In this document: one piece after another, positions 24,961-32,800 of the stretch | Layout of the letters: every line of letters begins with the position of its first letter | Position numbering within the stretch: the stretch's first letter is position 1 | Assembly: GCF_005047355.1 (NCBI RefSeq) | Contig: NZ_SUMC01000009.1 | Coordinates: 124,001-188,000 of the forward strand | DNA: 64,000 bases | Direction: 5' to 3' | Source of the DNA: Actinacidiphila oryziradicis | GTDB lineage: Bacteria; Actinomycetota; Actinomycetes; Streptomycetales; Streptomycetaceae | The notes under the pieces: generated by a model | The model's input: the letters and a program-made list of their open reading frames with translations, nothing else | Database searches by the model: none | What the model was told of the DNA's origin: nothing | Program-made: the position numbers and the translations under genes

Positions 24961-25017
24961 ATGAAGAACTACTCCTCGTACGGATCGGGGGAATCGTTCG
25001 CGCAAGGTGAGTGCTGA
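24961..25017 (+). CDS. 18-codon leaderless leader ORF
   Basis: ATG 24,961 opens an 18-residue frame, MKNYSSYGSGESFAQGEC, whose TGA overlaps the ATG of the next gene (TGATG). The predicted transcription start falls at this ATG, so it would be read as leaderless mRNA, which Streptomyces uses often. It could couple translation to the next gene or act as a regulatory leader. There is no proof it is translated. Confidence 0.45.
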   Translation: MKNYSSYGSGESFAQGEC

Positions 25018-26531
25018 TGGCACATCACTTCGCGAACACGATTCCGGCACACCTGTTGATGTGGCAGCGCGTGCGTGAGTACGCCGTGCCACCGTCCATG
25101 ATCGAGACTGCGACCGCACGGCGTGCGGTCGGTGACTGGGCGGGGGCCTGTGCCGCAGCCCGGGTCCACGCCGATCTCGATCTGCGCGCCGTGCGCGACC
25201 GCCACGGCACCGATCTCGTCACCCACCTCCGTGCAGATCTGCGTCGGCTGGCGCCGGATCTGCTCCGCTGGCACATGCCCCGGATCGCCCCCGACGGGCG
25301 GCTCCGGCCGGGCCTCACCATCTCCCTGGCCCGTTACCGGAGTTCCGGCGCCACGCCGCTGCAGCTGGTGGTGCGGACACCGCCGGCCTGGGCGGACGCC
25401 GGACAGCGGATATCCCTGGCCCTGTGGGAGGAGTCCGGGGACGGCGCCCCCGGGCACCAGCCGCATCCGCACCCGCATCCCGACCGGCGTTTCCGGCTCG
25501 ACCTGCACCGGCATCTCTGGGATTCCGAGCGGAGCGGCGAACTGGCGCGGCGGTGCGGTGCGGGCGTGGCACTGTCCATGGCGCCGCCCGACCGGTCCCA
25601 CACACCCGCCCGGCCAGACGTTCCAGACCTGCCAGATCGGCCCGCCGTCCACGATTACTCGTGGGCGTCGGCAAGTTGGGCCGCCGAGGCGGAGTTGCTA
25701 TTGCAGTCCGAGGGTCGCCCTCGCGGGGCCTTTACCGTGCGGCTCGGTACGCGGAGCCGCGCCGTGCTCGAACTCATCGCCCCCGACGACAGCCATGCCC
25801 CGACGTTCCGGCCGCTGCGGGAGACGCTGCCGCCGCAGGAGGTTGCGGCGCTTCCGGTGCTGCCGGAGGCGGCGGCCCGGGTCCTTCCGGATCTGGAGCT
25901 GCTGCGGGCCGGGCTGGTCGCGACCGATCGGCTGCATCCGCTCGTCGCCACAGCATTGGCGGCGTTCGGCTCAGTGGCGTCGTCCAGCTCGGGACCGGCG
26001 ACCGGCCCCGCCCTCCAGCCCGGTGATCCGCACCGGGTGGAGTGCCGGGGTGAGGTCCACCGGATAGCGCTGCGGGACGGGACACTGACAGCGATCGATC
26101 ACGACCCGGCACTACTGCGACGGGAGGAGCTGCTGGTGGCGCTCGGCGGGCCCGCGCTGCCCTGCCTGCGGGCCATCGACAAGGTGCACCGTGACCCGGA
26201 GGCACTGCCTGCGGTCCGGGAGCGGCTGGGCCATGGTGACGTCGCTGGGGCGCTGGCTGTAGTCGAGGGGCTGCTCGGTGCCGGTGCGGTCCTGCGCGAC
26301 GGGCCGCTGCGGGAGGAACTGGAGTCGGCTGCGGCCCATCGCATTGACCACGGGCTCTTCCGCTCGGGGTTGGTCGCCGTGCACCCCGGTGCCGGTGCGG
26401 TAGCGGGCGGAAAGGCCTCGGACCTGAGGCACGCGGAGGCGGGCCACCGCCCCCGACTCGACCGCCGTACGCCTCCCGCAATGCGCCTCAAGCAGAGCAG
26501 CCGGGCCCGGCCCCGCACCGGCCTGGCCTGA
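25017..26531 (+). CDS. Unrecognised first protein of the MoxR / vWA operon
   Basis: The protein has 504 residues; ATG 25,017 overlaps the leader stop, and a GTG six bases earlier is an alternative. The N-terminus is helical (TIPAHLLMWQRVREYAVPPS, ARRAVGDWAGACAAARVHAD). A central part is beta-rich (FTVRLGTRSRAVLELIAPDD), and later parts hold ALPCLRAIDKVHRDPEALPA. There is no Walker motif, protease motif or membrane segment that I can name. Being the first gene before a MoxR ATPase and a vWA protein, it is likely a substrate, adaptor or effector of that machine. It might correspond to the third component of the vWA-MoxR ternary systems described in bacterial conflict literature; this is not shown. 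Confidence 0.75.
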   Translation: MAHHFANTIPAHLLMWQRVREYAVPPSMIETATARRAVGDWAGACAAARVHADLDLRAVRDRHGTDLVTHLRADLRRLAPDLLRWHMPRIAPDGRLRPGLTISLARYRSSGATPLQLVVRTPPAWADAGQRISLALWEESGDGAPGHQPHPHPHPDRRFRLDLHRHLWDSERSGELARRCGAGVALSMAPPDRSHTPARPDVPDLPDRPAVHDYSWASASWAAEAELLLQSEGRPRGAFTVRLGTRSRAVLELIAPDDSHAPTFRPLRETLPPQEVAALPVLPEAAARVLPDLELLRAGLVATDRLHPLVATALAAFGSVASSSSGPATGPALQPGDPHRVECRGEVHRIALRDGTLTAIDHDPALLRREELLVALGGPALPCLRAIDKVHRDPEALPAVRERLGHGDVAGALAVVEGLLGAGAVLRDGPLREELESAAAHRIDHGLFRSGLVAVHPGAGAVAGGKASDLRHAEAGHRPRLDRRTPPAMRLKQSSRARPRTGLA

Positions 26532-26670
26532 CCTGCTGACCGGGCGACCGCCTGACCGGCTGCCCCCACCTACCTAAGTCCCGTGCCGGCACTGCGCATT
26601 CCGCGCCGCACGCCCCCACGACATCCGGGACGGGCCGTTCCGTCCCCTTATCCCACCCAAGGTGATGCCC

Positions 26671-27978
26671 ATGACCTCCAGTACTCTCCTGCCCTCCCCG
26701 GTCCCGGCCGTCGGCACGCCCGCACCCACCCCCGTCGGCGCATCCGGATCCGACCCCCAACTCGCCGTCGCCGACAACCTCCTGGCCCTCCTGCGGACGA
26801 CCACCACCGAGCCGCGCCCCGACGAGCAACTCGAAGCGCTCACCCTGGCCGTCGCGGCCGACTTGCCCGTGCTGCTCTGGGGCGAGCCGGGCATCGGCAA
26901 GACCGCGGCCCTGACGCAGCTCGCCACATCCCTCAACCTGCCGCTGACGACCGTGATCGCCAGCGTCCACGAGCCGACCGACTTCTCCGGGCTGCCCATC
27001 GTCGGCGACGACCCGGCAGTGCAGGGGGTGCCGATGGCGCCGCCGCAGTGGGCCGTGGAACTCGTGCGGGCCGGGCGGGGGCTGCTCTTCCTGGACGAAC
27101 TCTCCACCGCCACCCCAGCCGTCCAGGCCGCGCTGCTCCGGGTCGTCCTGGAGCGGAGGGTCGGTGCGCTGCAACTGCCGCCGGAGGTGCGGATCGTGGC
27201 CGCGGCCAACCCGAGCGCGTCGGCGGCGGACGGGTGGGAGCTGAGCCCGCCGCTGGCCAACCGGTTCGTGCATTTGTACTGGGTGCACGACCGGGAGGTG
27301 GTGGTGCGCGGGCTGGGCGGGGTCTGGCCTCGGGCGGAGGTGCCCCGGCTGGTTCCGGAGCGGTTGCCGGAGGCGGTGGCTTTCGCCCGGCGCGCGGTCT
27401 GCGGATTCCTGGAAGCCCGGCCGACGCTGATCCACCGGCTGCCGAGCACGGAGACGCGGCGCGGCGCTGCCTGGCCCTCGCCCCGGAGCTGGGAGGCTGC
27501 GTTGGCCCTGCTGGCCTTCGGCACGGCGGCCTCCGTCTCCCGGGAGGTGCTGGCACTGCTGGTGCGGGGCACGGTGGGGGACGGGCCGGGGCTCGAACTC
27601 CTCGCCCATTTGGACCGGATGGACCTGCCGGACCCGGAGTCGCTGCTCGCCGATCCGGCCTCCGCCGAGCTGCCGGTGCGGGGCGATCTGCGTCAGGCTG
27701 CGCTGGAGGCGGTGGTGGCCGCCGTCGGGGCGCGGCCCGAGCGGGCGCGGTGGGAGGCGGGCTGGGCGGTGCTGGTCCGGGCGCTGGAGACCGGCGCCCC
27801 GGACCTGCTGGTCGCCCCCGCGACGGCGCTGGCCTCGCTGCGGCGCGACGACTGGGAGGTGCCGGCGGCGGTGGAGCGGCTGGTCGGGGTGATCGGTCTC
27901 GCCCGACGGGCGGACCGGTCGGTGGGGCGGGTCGCAGCGGCGGCCGACGCCGGGCGTGCGACGGGAGTACGCCGATGA
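26671..27978 (+). CDS. MoxR-family AAA+ ATPase
   Basis: The protein has 435 residues; ATG 26,671 has AAGG eight bases upstream, and GTG/ATG at 26,662-26,665 are alternatives. The Walker A is GEPGIGKT (71-78), Walker B LLFLDEL (D142, E143), sensor-1 region VRIVAAANPSASAADG. The segment VHEPTDFSGLPIVGDDP is the MoxR-type pore/insert. MoxR ATPases act as chaperones that load or remodel partners with vWA-domain proteins. The stop overlaps the next ATG (ATGA), so ATPase and vWA protein are co-translated. Confidence 0.92.
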   Translation: MTSSTLLPSPVPAVGTPAPTPVGASGSDPQLAVADNLLALLRTTTTEPRPDEQLEALTLAVAADLPVLLWGEPGIGKTAALTQLATSLNLPLTTVIASVHEPTDFSGLPIVGDDPAVQGVPMAPPQWAVELVRAGRGLLFLDELSTATPAVQAALLRVVLERRVGALQLPPEVRIVAAANPSASAADGWELSPPLANRFVHLYWVHDREVVVRGLGGVWPRAEVPRLVPERLPEAVAFARRAVCGFLEARPTLIHRLPSTETRRGAAWPSPRSWEAALALLAFGTAASVSREVLALLVRGTVGDGPGLELLAHLDRMDLPDPESLLADPASAELPVRGDLRQAALEAVVAAVGARPERARWEAGWAVLVRALETGAPDLLVAPATALASLRRDDWEVPAAVERLVGVIGLARRADRSVGRVAAAADAGRATGVRR

Positions 27979-29315
27979 CGGGGGGCGCGAAGCACCCGCT
28001 GCCGCGCCCGATGGCCCGGCCCGCGCCGCCGCGCCCGGTGCGGGCCACCGTGCCGACGCCACCGGCCGGCTCCGGCACGCCGTACGGCCCGCCTGGACTA
28101 CCGCTGGACATGGAGAAACTGCTGGCCGCTCGGCTGCACGCGGTGAAGGTCCGTCCCTACCTGGCAAGCGCACTGTTCGCGCTGCACGTGGTGGAGGACC
28201 GGTCGGTGCCGACGATGGCGGTGGACGCGCACTGGCGCTGCTATGTCTCCCCCGGTTTCGTGGCGCGCACCCCGGTGGAGGAACTGGCGGGCGTCTGGGT
28301 GCACGAGGTCTCCCATCTGCTCCGGGACCACCACGGGCGGGGCGAGCGGTATGCGCGGGAGCACGAGGAGTACGGGCCCGGCGCGCGGTTGCGGCGGAAC
28401 ATCGCCGCCGACTTCGAGATCAACGACGACATCTACGGTGACGGTCTTCCCCTGCCTGCCGGGGCGGTGCTGCCATCTCTGCTGCGGCTGCCCGGCGGGC
28501 TGCTGATGGAGGAGTACCTGCGGACGGCGTCGATGTCAGGGCTCACTGGGGACTTGGCCTGGCTGGACTGCGGCAGTGGTGCCGACGGGCAGGGTCGACC
28601 GTGGGAGCTGGGTCCTGACGGGGCACGCGGGCTGAGCAAGCAGCAGCGGGACGCGGTCCGCTTCCGGGTCGCCGAGGGGATCAGGGGCCGGCCGGGCGAC
28701 GCTCCGGAGGGATGGCGCCGGTGGGCCGACGAGGCGTTCCATCCACCGCAGCCGTGGCGGCGGTTGCTGGGGGCGGCGATCCGCTCCGCGGCGAGTGCGC
28801 CGGGGGTGGGCGAGGACCATAGCTACCGGCGTCCGTCCCGGCGCTCGGCCAGTGTCCCCGGAGTGCTGCTGCCGAGCCTGCGCCATACGCCGCCCCGGGT
28901 CTGCGTCGTGATCGACACCTCCGGGTCGGTGAGCGACGCCGAGCTGGGCAGCGCGCTGCTGGAGGTGGTGGCGATCTCGCGGGCGGTGGGCGGGCGGCGT
29001 GACCTGGTCTCGGTGATCTCCTGCGACGCGGCGGCCGGGGGCGCAGTCCCGCTCTGCCGCGCCGAGAACATCGAACTGGTCGGCGGCGGGGGAACAGATC
29101 TGCGCTCCGGTTTCGCCCGGGCGCTTCGCTCCCGGCCCCGCCCGGACGTGATCGTCGTCCTGACGGACGGTCAGACGCCGTGGCCCGCCGCGCAGCCGCC
29201 CTGCCGCACCGTTGTCGGTCTCTTCCCCCGTCCCGTCCGCGTTGCGGAAGAAGAGAACCCCGACTACGTCCCGGACACCCCGCCGCCCTGGGCGCGTGTC
29301 GTCACCATCAGCTGA
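27975..29315 (+). CDS. Metallopeptidase-like / vWA protein (DUF2201 type)
   Basis: The protein has 446 residues. The N-terminal domain has the zinc motif HEVSHLLRDHHGR (H110, E111, H114) and NIAADFEINDDI with the following acidic residue, as in the DUF2201 putative metallopeptidase domain. The C-terminal vWA domain has the MIDAS DTSGS (D314, S316, S318), the GGGGTDLRSGF threonine and VIVVLTDGQTPW. This fusion normally pairs with a MoxR ATPase. It may be a metal-dependent clamp or peptidase driven by the ATPase; activity is not established for the family as far as I know. Confidence 0.88.
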   Translation: MTGGAKHPLPRPMARPAPPRPVRATVPTPPAGSGTPYGPPGLPLDMEKLLAARLHAVKVRPYLASALFALHVVEDRSVPTMAVDAHWRCYVSPGFVARTPVEELAGVWVHEVSHLLRDHHGRGERYAREHEEYGPGARLRRNIAADFEINDDIYGDGLPLPAGAVLPSLLRLPGGLLMEEYLRTASMSGLTGDLAWLDCGSGADGQGRPWELGPDGARGLSKQQRDAVRFRVAEGIRGRPGDAPEGWRRWADEAFHPPQPWRRLLGAAIRSAASAPGVGEDHSYRRPSRRSASVPGVLLPSLRHTPPRVCVVIDTSGSVSDAELGSALLEVVAISRAVGGRRDLVSVISCDAAAGGAVPLCRAENIELVGGGGTDLRSGFARALRSRPRPDVIVVLTDGQTPWPAAQPPCRTVVGLFPRPVRVAEEENPDYVPDTPPPWARVVTIS

Positions 29316-29423
29316 GAAGGCGCGGCGGCGCGGTGTCGCCACCCGGGCTGCTGTTCGTGGGCGGAGCGCGGAGCGCCTTTCCGACGCTCGACGTTCGGAC
29401 GTGAATGGCGGAAGGCGCGCACA

Positions 29424-29660
29424 GCAGCCGGACTGCCCGACCATTTCCGTTTCTCCGATCTGCGCCACACCGGCAATACCTTGGTCACCCAGCCGGGCTG
29501 CACCCTGAAGGACGCGATAGTCCGCGCCGGCCAGTCCTCGGGGAAAGCCGCGCTGATCTATCAGCACTCCACGCTGGAACGGCAGAAGAAGGTCGCGGCC
29601 GGGCTCGACGCCCGCGTGCGCGCCGACCGGTCGGCCGAAGCACGACACTCTGCGCAGGCA
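29424..29660 (+). pseudogene. Tyrosine integrase, C-terminal fragment
   Basis: The frame reads LPDHFRFSDLRHTGNTLVTQ, then AGQSSGKAALIYQHSTLERQ and KKVAAGLDARVRADR. It has the integrase box II (HxLRHT, here with Ser in place of the first His), the G[HQ]SS and the catalytic Tyr region (IYQHST). No start and no N-terminal arm-binding domain remain. Its place between the operon and the tRNA-Gly attachment site identifies it as the remnant integrase of the last module. Confidence 0.8.
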
Positions 29661-29854
29661 GAATGCCCCCAAGTCCCGTACTCAACGGGGCGACGATCGC
29701 GCAGGCGGACTACGGTGAGGGCAATGCGCGTTGTCGAGACAGGCCAGCTCTCAGCCGGCGTTCCTTCGTCGAAGGCGCTCTACGTCGCGGATTTCCTTCG
29801 ACCATCATCAGATGGGTCTCTCATGGTGAGCGAGTGAGCCAATTGACCGCCAGA

Positions 29855-29876
29855 TGTGGTGCGGAAGTGGTGCGGG
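29855..29876. repeat. Paired GGTGCG arm-like sites beside the intact tRNA
   Basis: GTGGTGCGGAA and GTGGTGCGGGT at 11-base spacing lie ~60 bases from the tRNA core, and match the pair at 18,645. Confidence 0.5.
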
Positions 29877-29885
29877 TTCTTCAAT

Positions 29886-29981
29886 TGGTCTAGACAACCA
29901 GCAGGCCCCAGGTCGCTGGCCTGGGCCTTTGTCGTGGAGCGGATGACGGGAATCGAACCCGCGCTCTGAGCTTGGGAAGCT
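29886..29981. repeat. att-like copy D, overlapping the intact tRNA-Gly
   Basis: This is the same ~96-base unit as copies A-C, but the tRNA sequence continues past the anticodon to a full gene. It is the functional attachment site end of the island. Confidence 0.85.
29904..29927 (-). terminator. Hairpin downstream of tRNA-Gly
   Basis: GGCCCCAGG and CCTGGGCC pair across a 7-base loop just past the tRNA 3' end. Variants of this hairpin accompany the three partial copies. Confidence 0.5.
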
Positions 29982-30008
29982 CATGTTCTACCATTAAACT
30001 ACATCCGC
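29938..30008 (-). tRNA. tRNA-Gly, anticodon CCC
   Basis: On the minus strand GCGGATG pairs with CATCCGC as the acceptor stem, discriminator T. The anticodon arm is TGAGC-TTCCCAA-GCTCA, giving anticodon CCC (glycine GGG codons). The T arm has GCGGGTTCGATTCCCG. The length is 71 bases without CCA; genomic DNA continues CC then A is absent. The 3' half is the integration target of the island to the left. A TACAGT -10-like element lies at 30,042-30,047. Confidence 0.95.
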
Positions 30009-30240
30009 GAGGACGCCCCTCAAGGCGTCTCATCGCCGCTTACTGTACCTCATGGCCGGCCCCGGGCGCATGCGTCCCGGGGCTCTGTTGCTGTTGGAAG
30101 CGGGTGCGGGGAGGGGGTGGGCGGGCGTACGGTGGGGGGCGTTCTCTGGTGCGGGTGTTGGCGGAGTGCCGCGTGTGGGGCGGGGTAGTTCATCCCCTAA
30201 TGTGGCATTCGTCGTTGACGTACAGGGGAGAAGGAGAGCG

Positions 30241-30411
30241 ATGGAGCGCACCGTCGTTCGTTGTGCCGAAGGGCATGTATTCAGCACCACTACGTTCCCG
30301 ATGCAGAATCTCGGGGCCGACCGGCTGGGGCCGGGACGGCTGATCCGTTGCCCGCGCTGCGCGCGGTTGCGGAGTGCGGTGCCCGTGGACGGGCGGGAGG
30401 CGTACAAGTAG
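30241..30411 (+). CDS. Small zinc-ribbon-like protein
   Basis: The protein has 56 residues, MERTVVRCAEGHVFSTTTFP, with C8 and H12 and then RCPRCARLR, giving a Cx..H...CxxC set that could bind zinc. GAAGGAGA precedes the ATG. It is a short conserved-looking Streptomyces protein without known function and marks the start of core genome right of the tRNA. Confidence 0.75.
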   Translation: MERTVVRCAEGHVFSTTTFPMQNLGADRLGPGRLIRCPRCARLRSAVPVDGREAYK

Positions 30412-30486
30412 TAGGACAGGCAGGAGCGGGGGGCGTGGTCCTGGCCCGATTGGGCCGGGATCGCGTGTCCGCGTAACCTTCGTTCC

Positions 30487-31062
30487 GTGCTTCTCTCAGA
30501 CAAGGACATTCGGGCCGAGATCGACAGTGGACGGGTGCGGGTGGACCCGTTCGAGGCGTCGATGGTGCAGCCGTCGAGTATTGACGTCCGGCTGGACCGG
30601 TTTTTCCGGGTGTTCGAGAACCACCGGTATCCGCATATCGACCCGGCGGTGGAGCAGCCGGATCTGACGCGGCTGGTGGAGCCCGAGGGGGATGACGCGT
30701 TCGTCCTGCACCCCGGCGAGTTTGTGCTCGCGTCGACGTACGAGGTCATCTCGCTGCCGGACGACATCGCGTCGCGGCTGGAGGGGAAGTCGAGCCTGGG
30801 GCGGCTGGGGCTGCTGACGCACTCGACGGCGGGGTTCATCGATCCCGGGTTCTCGGGGCATGTGACGCTGGAGCTGTCGAATGTGGCGACCCTGCCGATC
30901 AAGCTGTGGCCGGGGATGAAGATCGGGCAGCTGTGTCTGTTCCGGCTGACGTCGGCGGCCGAGTTCCCGTACGGGTCGGGCAAGCACGGGTCGCGGTACC
31001 AGGGGCAGCGCGGGCCGACGGCTTCGCGTTCGTATCTGAACTTCCACCGGACAAAGGTCTGA
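30487..31062 (+). CDS. dcd: dCTP deaminase
   Basis: The protein has 191 residues and matches Dcd: [15 protein letters not shown], then the signature [20 protein letters not shown] and [12 protein letters not shown]. It deaminates dCTP to dUTP for dTTP synthesis; the homotrimer binds nucleotide at subunit interfaces. The GTG has no ribosome binding site, but TAACCT lies seven bases upstream as a -10, so the mRNA is probably leaderless. The next gene starts one base after its stop. Confidence 0.95.
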   Translation: MLLSDKDIRAEIDSGRVRVDPFEASMVQPSSIDVRLDRFFRVFENHRYPHIDPAVEQPDLTRLVEPEGDDAFVLHPGEFVLASTYEVISLPDDIASRLEGKSSLGRLGLLTHSTAGFIDPGFSGHVTLELSNVATLPIKLWPGMKIGQLCLFRLTSAAEFPYGSGKHGSRYQGQRGPTASRSYLNFHRTKV

Positions 31063-31063
31063 G

Positions 31064-31543
31064 ATGGCGGATCAGCGGGAGAACCTGACGTACGAAGGGT
31101 TCGGCGTCGCGGTCCGTGAGCTGGCGCAGGCGATCGTGGACGACGGCTTCGAGCCGGACATCGTGCTGTCGATCGCGCGCGGCGGGGTGTTCGTGGCGGG
31201 CGGGCTGGCGTACGCGTTGGACTGCAAAAACATCCACTTGGTAAATGTCGAGTTCTACACGGGGGTAGGGACGACCCTGCCGATGCCGGTGATGCTCGCG
31301 CCGGTGCCGAATGCCGTCGACTTCTCCGAGAAGAAGGTGCTCATCGCCGACGATGTCGCCGATACCGGGAAGACGCTGAAGCTGGTGCACGACTTCTGCC
31401 TCGGGCATGTGGCGGAGGTGCGCAGCGCGGTCGTCTACGAGAAGACCCAGTCGCTGCTGAAGTGCGAGTACGTGTGGAAGCGCACGGACGACTGGATCAA
31501 CTTCCCGTGGTCCGTGCTGCCGCCGGTGCGCAAGGGCGTCTAG
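31064..31543 (+). CDS. Phosphoribosyltransferase-domain protein
   Basis: The protein has 159 residues with the type I PRTase fold. The PRPP loop is VLIADDVADTGKTLKL, and an N-terminal PDIVLSIARGGVFVAGGLA forms the pyrophosphate loop. It resembles xanthine/guanine-type or regulatory PRTases. It probably salvages a purine base, but the base cannot be set from sequence. It is one base from the dcd stop, so the two form a nucleotide-metabolism operon. Confidence 0.88.
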   Translation: MADQRENLTYEGFGVAVRELAQAIVDDGFEPDIVLSIARGGVFVAGGLAYALDCKNIHLVNVEFYTGVGTTLPMPVMLAPVPNAVDFSEKKVLIADDVADTGKTLKLVHDFCLGHVAEVRSAVVYEKTQSLLKCEYVWKRTDDWINFPWSVLPPVRKGV

Positions 31544-31693
31544 CGGGAAACGTGTTGTTCACTGCCGCGGCTGATCGGCAGGCCTTCCGGCTCCGTATCA
31601 CCCGTCACAGATGGCTGATGCGGAGGAAGCGGCATGAGCGGCATGGTGCGGCGCCAGATGGCGGTGGTGGGCAGCTGTCACCCCGCCAGGGGC

Positions 31694-32554
31694 TCAGATC
31701 ACCGGCAGCTTGAACAGCACCAGCAGCGCGATCAGCTGGATCGACGCGGCGCCGAGCGCCTTCGGCCAGGGCAGGTCGTGGGACTTGCTCACCATGGAGG
31801 TGAGGAGCCCGGCGCAGGCGATCCAGGTGATCCAGCCGAGGACCTGGACGAAGCTGTTGCCGCCGCCGAGGAAGATGGCGAAGACCAGCCGGGGGGCGTC
31901 GGTGAGCGAGGTGATCAGCATCGCGAGGCTGATGGTGGGCGCCCAGGCGCCGTCGCCGCCGAGCTGGCGGGCGAGCGCGTTGGTGACGGCGCCGAGCATC
32001 AGGCCGCTGATGATGACGGCGATGGCGGTGCTGATGACCCAGGGGACGCTGTTGGACAGGGTCGCGTTGAGGACATCCGCACGGGCTGTGTCGAAGCCGA
32101 AGACGGCGAGCAGCCCGTAGAGGAAGGTGACGGTCAGAGCCGGGGCCCACACCTGGTAGTCGCGCATCTGCCAGAAGGTGGCGGCGGGGCGCAGGGCTAT
32201 GCCGCGCAGCAGGTCCTGCCAGTGCAGCCTGGGTCCGGACGGCGGGGCGGTGGCCTGGCCGGCGCGGTAGGTGGCGATGTGGTCCTCGTCACCGTTCCAG
32301 GAGCCGGGGGCATTGCCGGAGCCTTGCGCGTACGGGCCCTGGGCCTCGTTGACGGCGAAGGAGCGGGTGCTTCCCGGCCTGTCGTCGTACGAAGGGGCGG
32401 CTCCGGGCCCCGGGTCGGGCGCGCCGAAGTACTCGGGCTCACCGTCGGCGGCGGGGCCGTATCCGTAGTGCGGGGGCTGCTGCGGTGGGTACTGCGATTG
32501 CTGCTGCGGACCCGCGCCCCGGTTCTGTCCGCGTCCGTTCCTGAATCCTGCCAC
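31694..32554 (-). CDS. Yip1-family membrane protein
   Basis: The protein has 286 residues, start GTG 32,554. The first ~125 residues are a Gln/Pro/Gly/Tyr-rich disordered head (QQQSQYPPQQPPHYGYGP). About five helices follow (WAPALTVTFLYGLLAVFGF, WVISTAIAVIISGLMLGAV, FVQVLGWITWIACAGLLTSM). Yip1-type helical bundles have an unclear role in bacteria. It stands alone. Confidence 0.8.
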   Translation of the reverse strand: MAGFRNGRGQNRGAGPQQQSQYPPQQPPHYGYGPAADGEPEYFGAPDPGPGAAPSYDDRPGSTRSFAVNEAQGPYAQGSGNAPGSWNGDEDHIATYRAGQATAPPSGPRLHWQDLLRGIALRPAATFWQMRDYQVWAPALTVTFLYGLLAVFGFDTARADVLNATLSNSVPWVISTAIAVIISGLMLGAVTNALARQLGGDGAWAPTISLAMLITSLTDAPRLVFAIFLGGGNSFVQVLGWITWIACAGLLTSMVSKSHDLPWPKALGAASIQLIALLVLFKLPVI

Positions 32555-32800
32555 GTCCTCGAACGTACCCGTTCCTGCCGAGCGCCGTGTCATGGACCTC
32601 CTGAGGAGGGGGCCATTGCTGCCAAGCTGTGACACGCCGCTGTGACACGCCGGCGGCGTTGGCGTAAAACAGACCGCTGGAGTGGCGCGGGGGGCGTACG
32701 AGGCGCGAGAGTTTTTTCGAACGGCACAGACCGGTGCGCGGCGGCTCTCACGGTGAGCCCCTAACGTTCCCTGGACAAGCAACCCGAAGGGACCCGGTTC

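Larger units (their letters stand above)
5695..29981. mobile_element. tRNA-Gly genomic island made of three tandem modules
   Basis: Four copies of a ~97-bp segment, the 3' part of tRNA-Gly plus its downstream flank, lie at 5,695-5,792, 18,438-18,533, 22,807-22,902 and 29,886-29,981. Only the last continues into a full tRNA. The intervals of 12.6, 4.3 and 7.0 kb therefore look like elements integrated one after another at the tRNA 3' end. An integrase C-terminal fragment lies by the intact tRNA. The gene content is typical accessory load: toxin-antitoxin, immunity-like, IS and redox genes, many broken. No conjugation or replication genes remain, so the modules cannot move by themselves. Confidence 0.75.

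Noticed and set aside
26583-29315. A single 910-residue plus-strand frame
   Set aside because: Its first part is antisense-like low-complexity Arg/Pro/Gly translation in another frame of the MoxR gene; the true gene starts at ATG 27,975.
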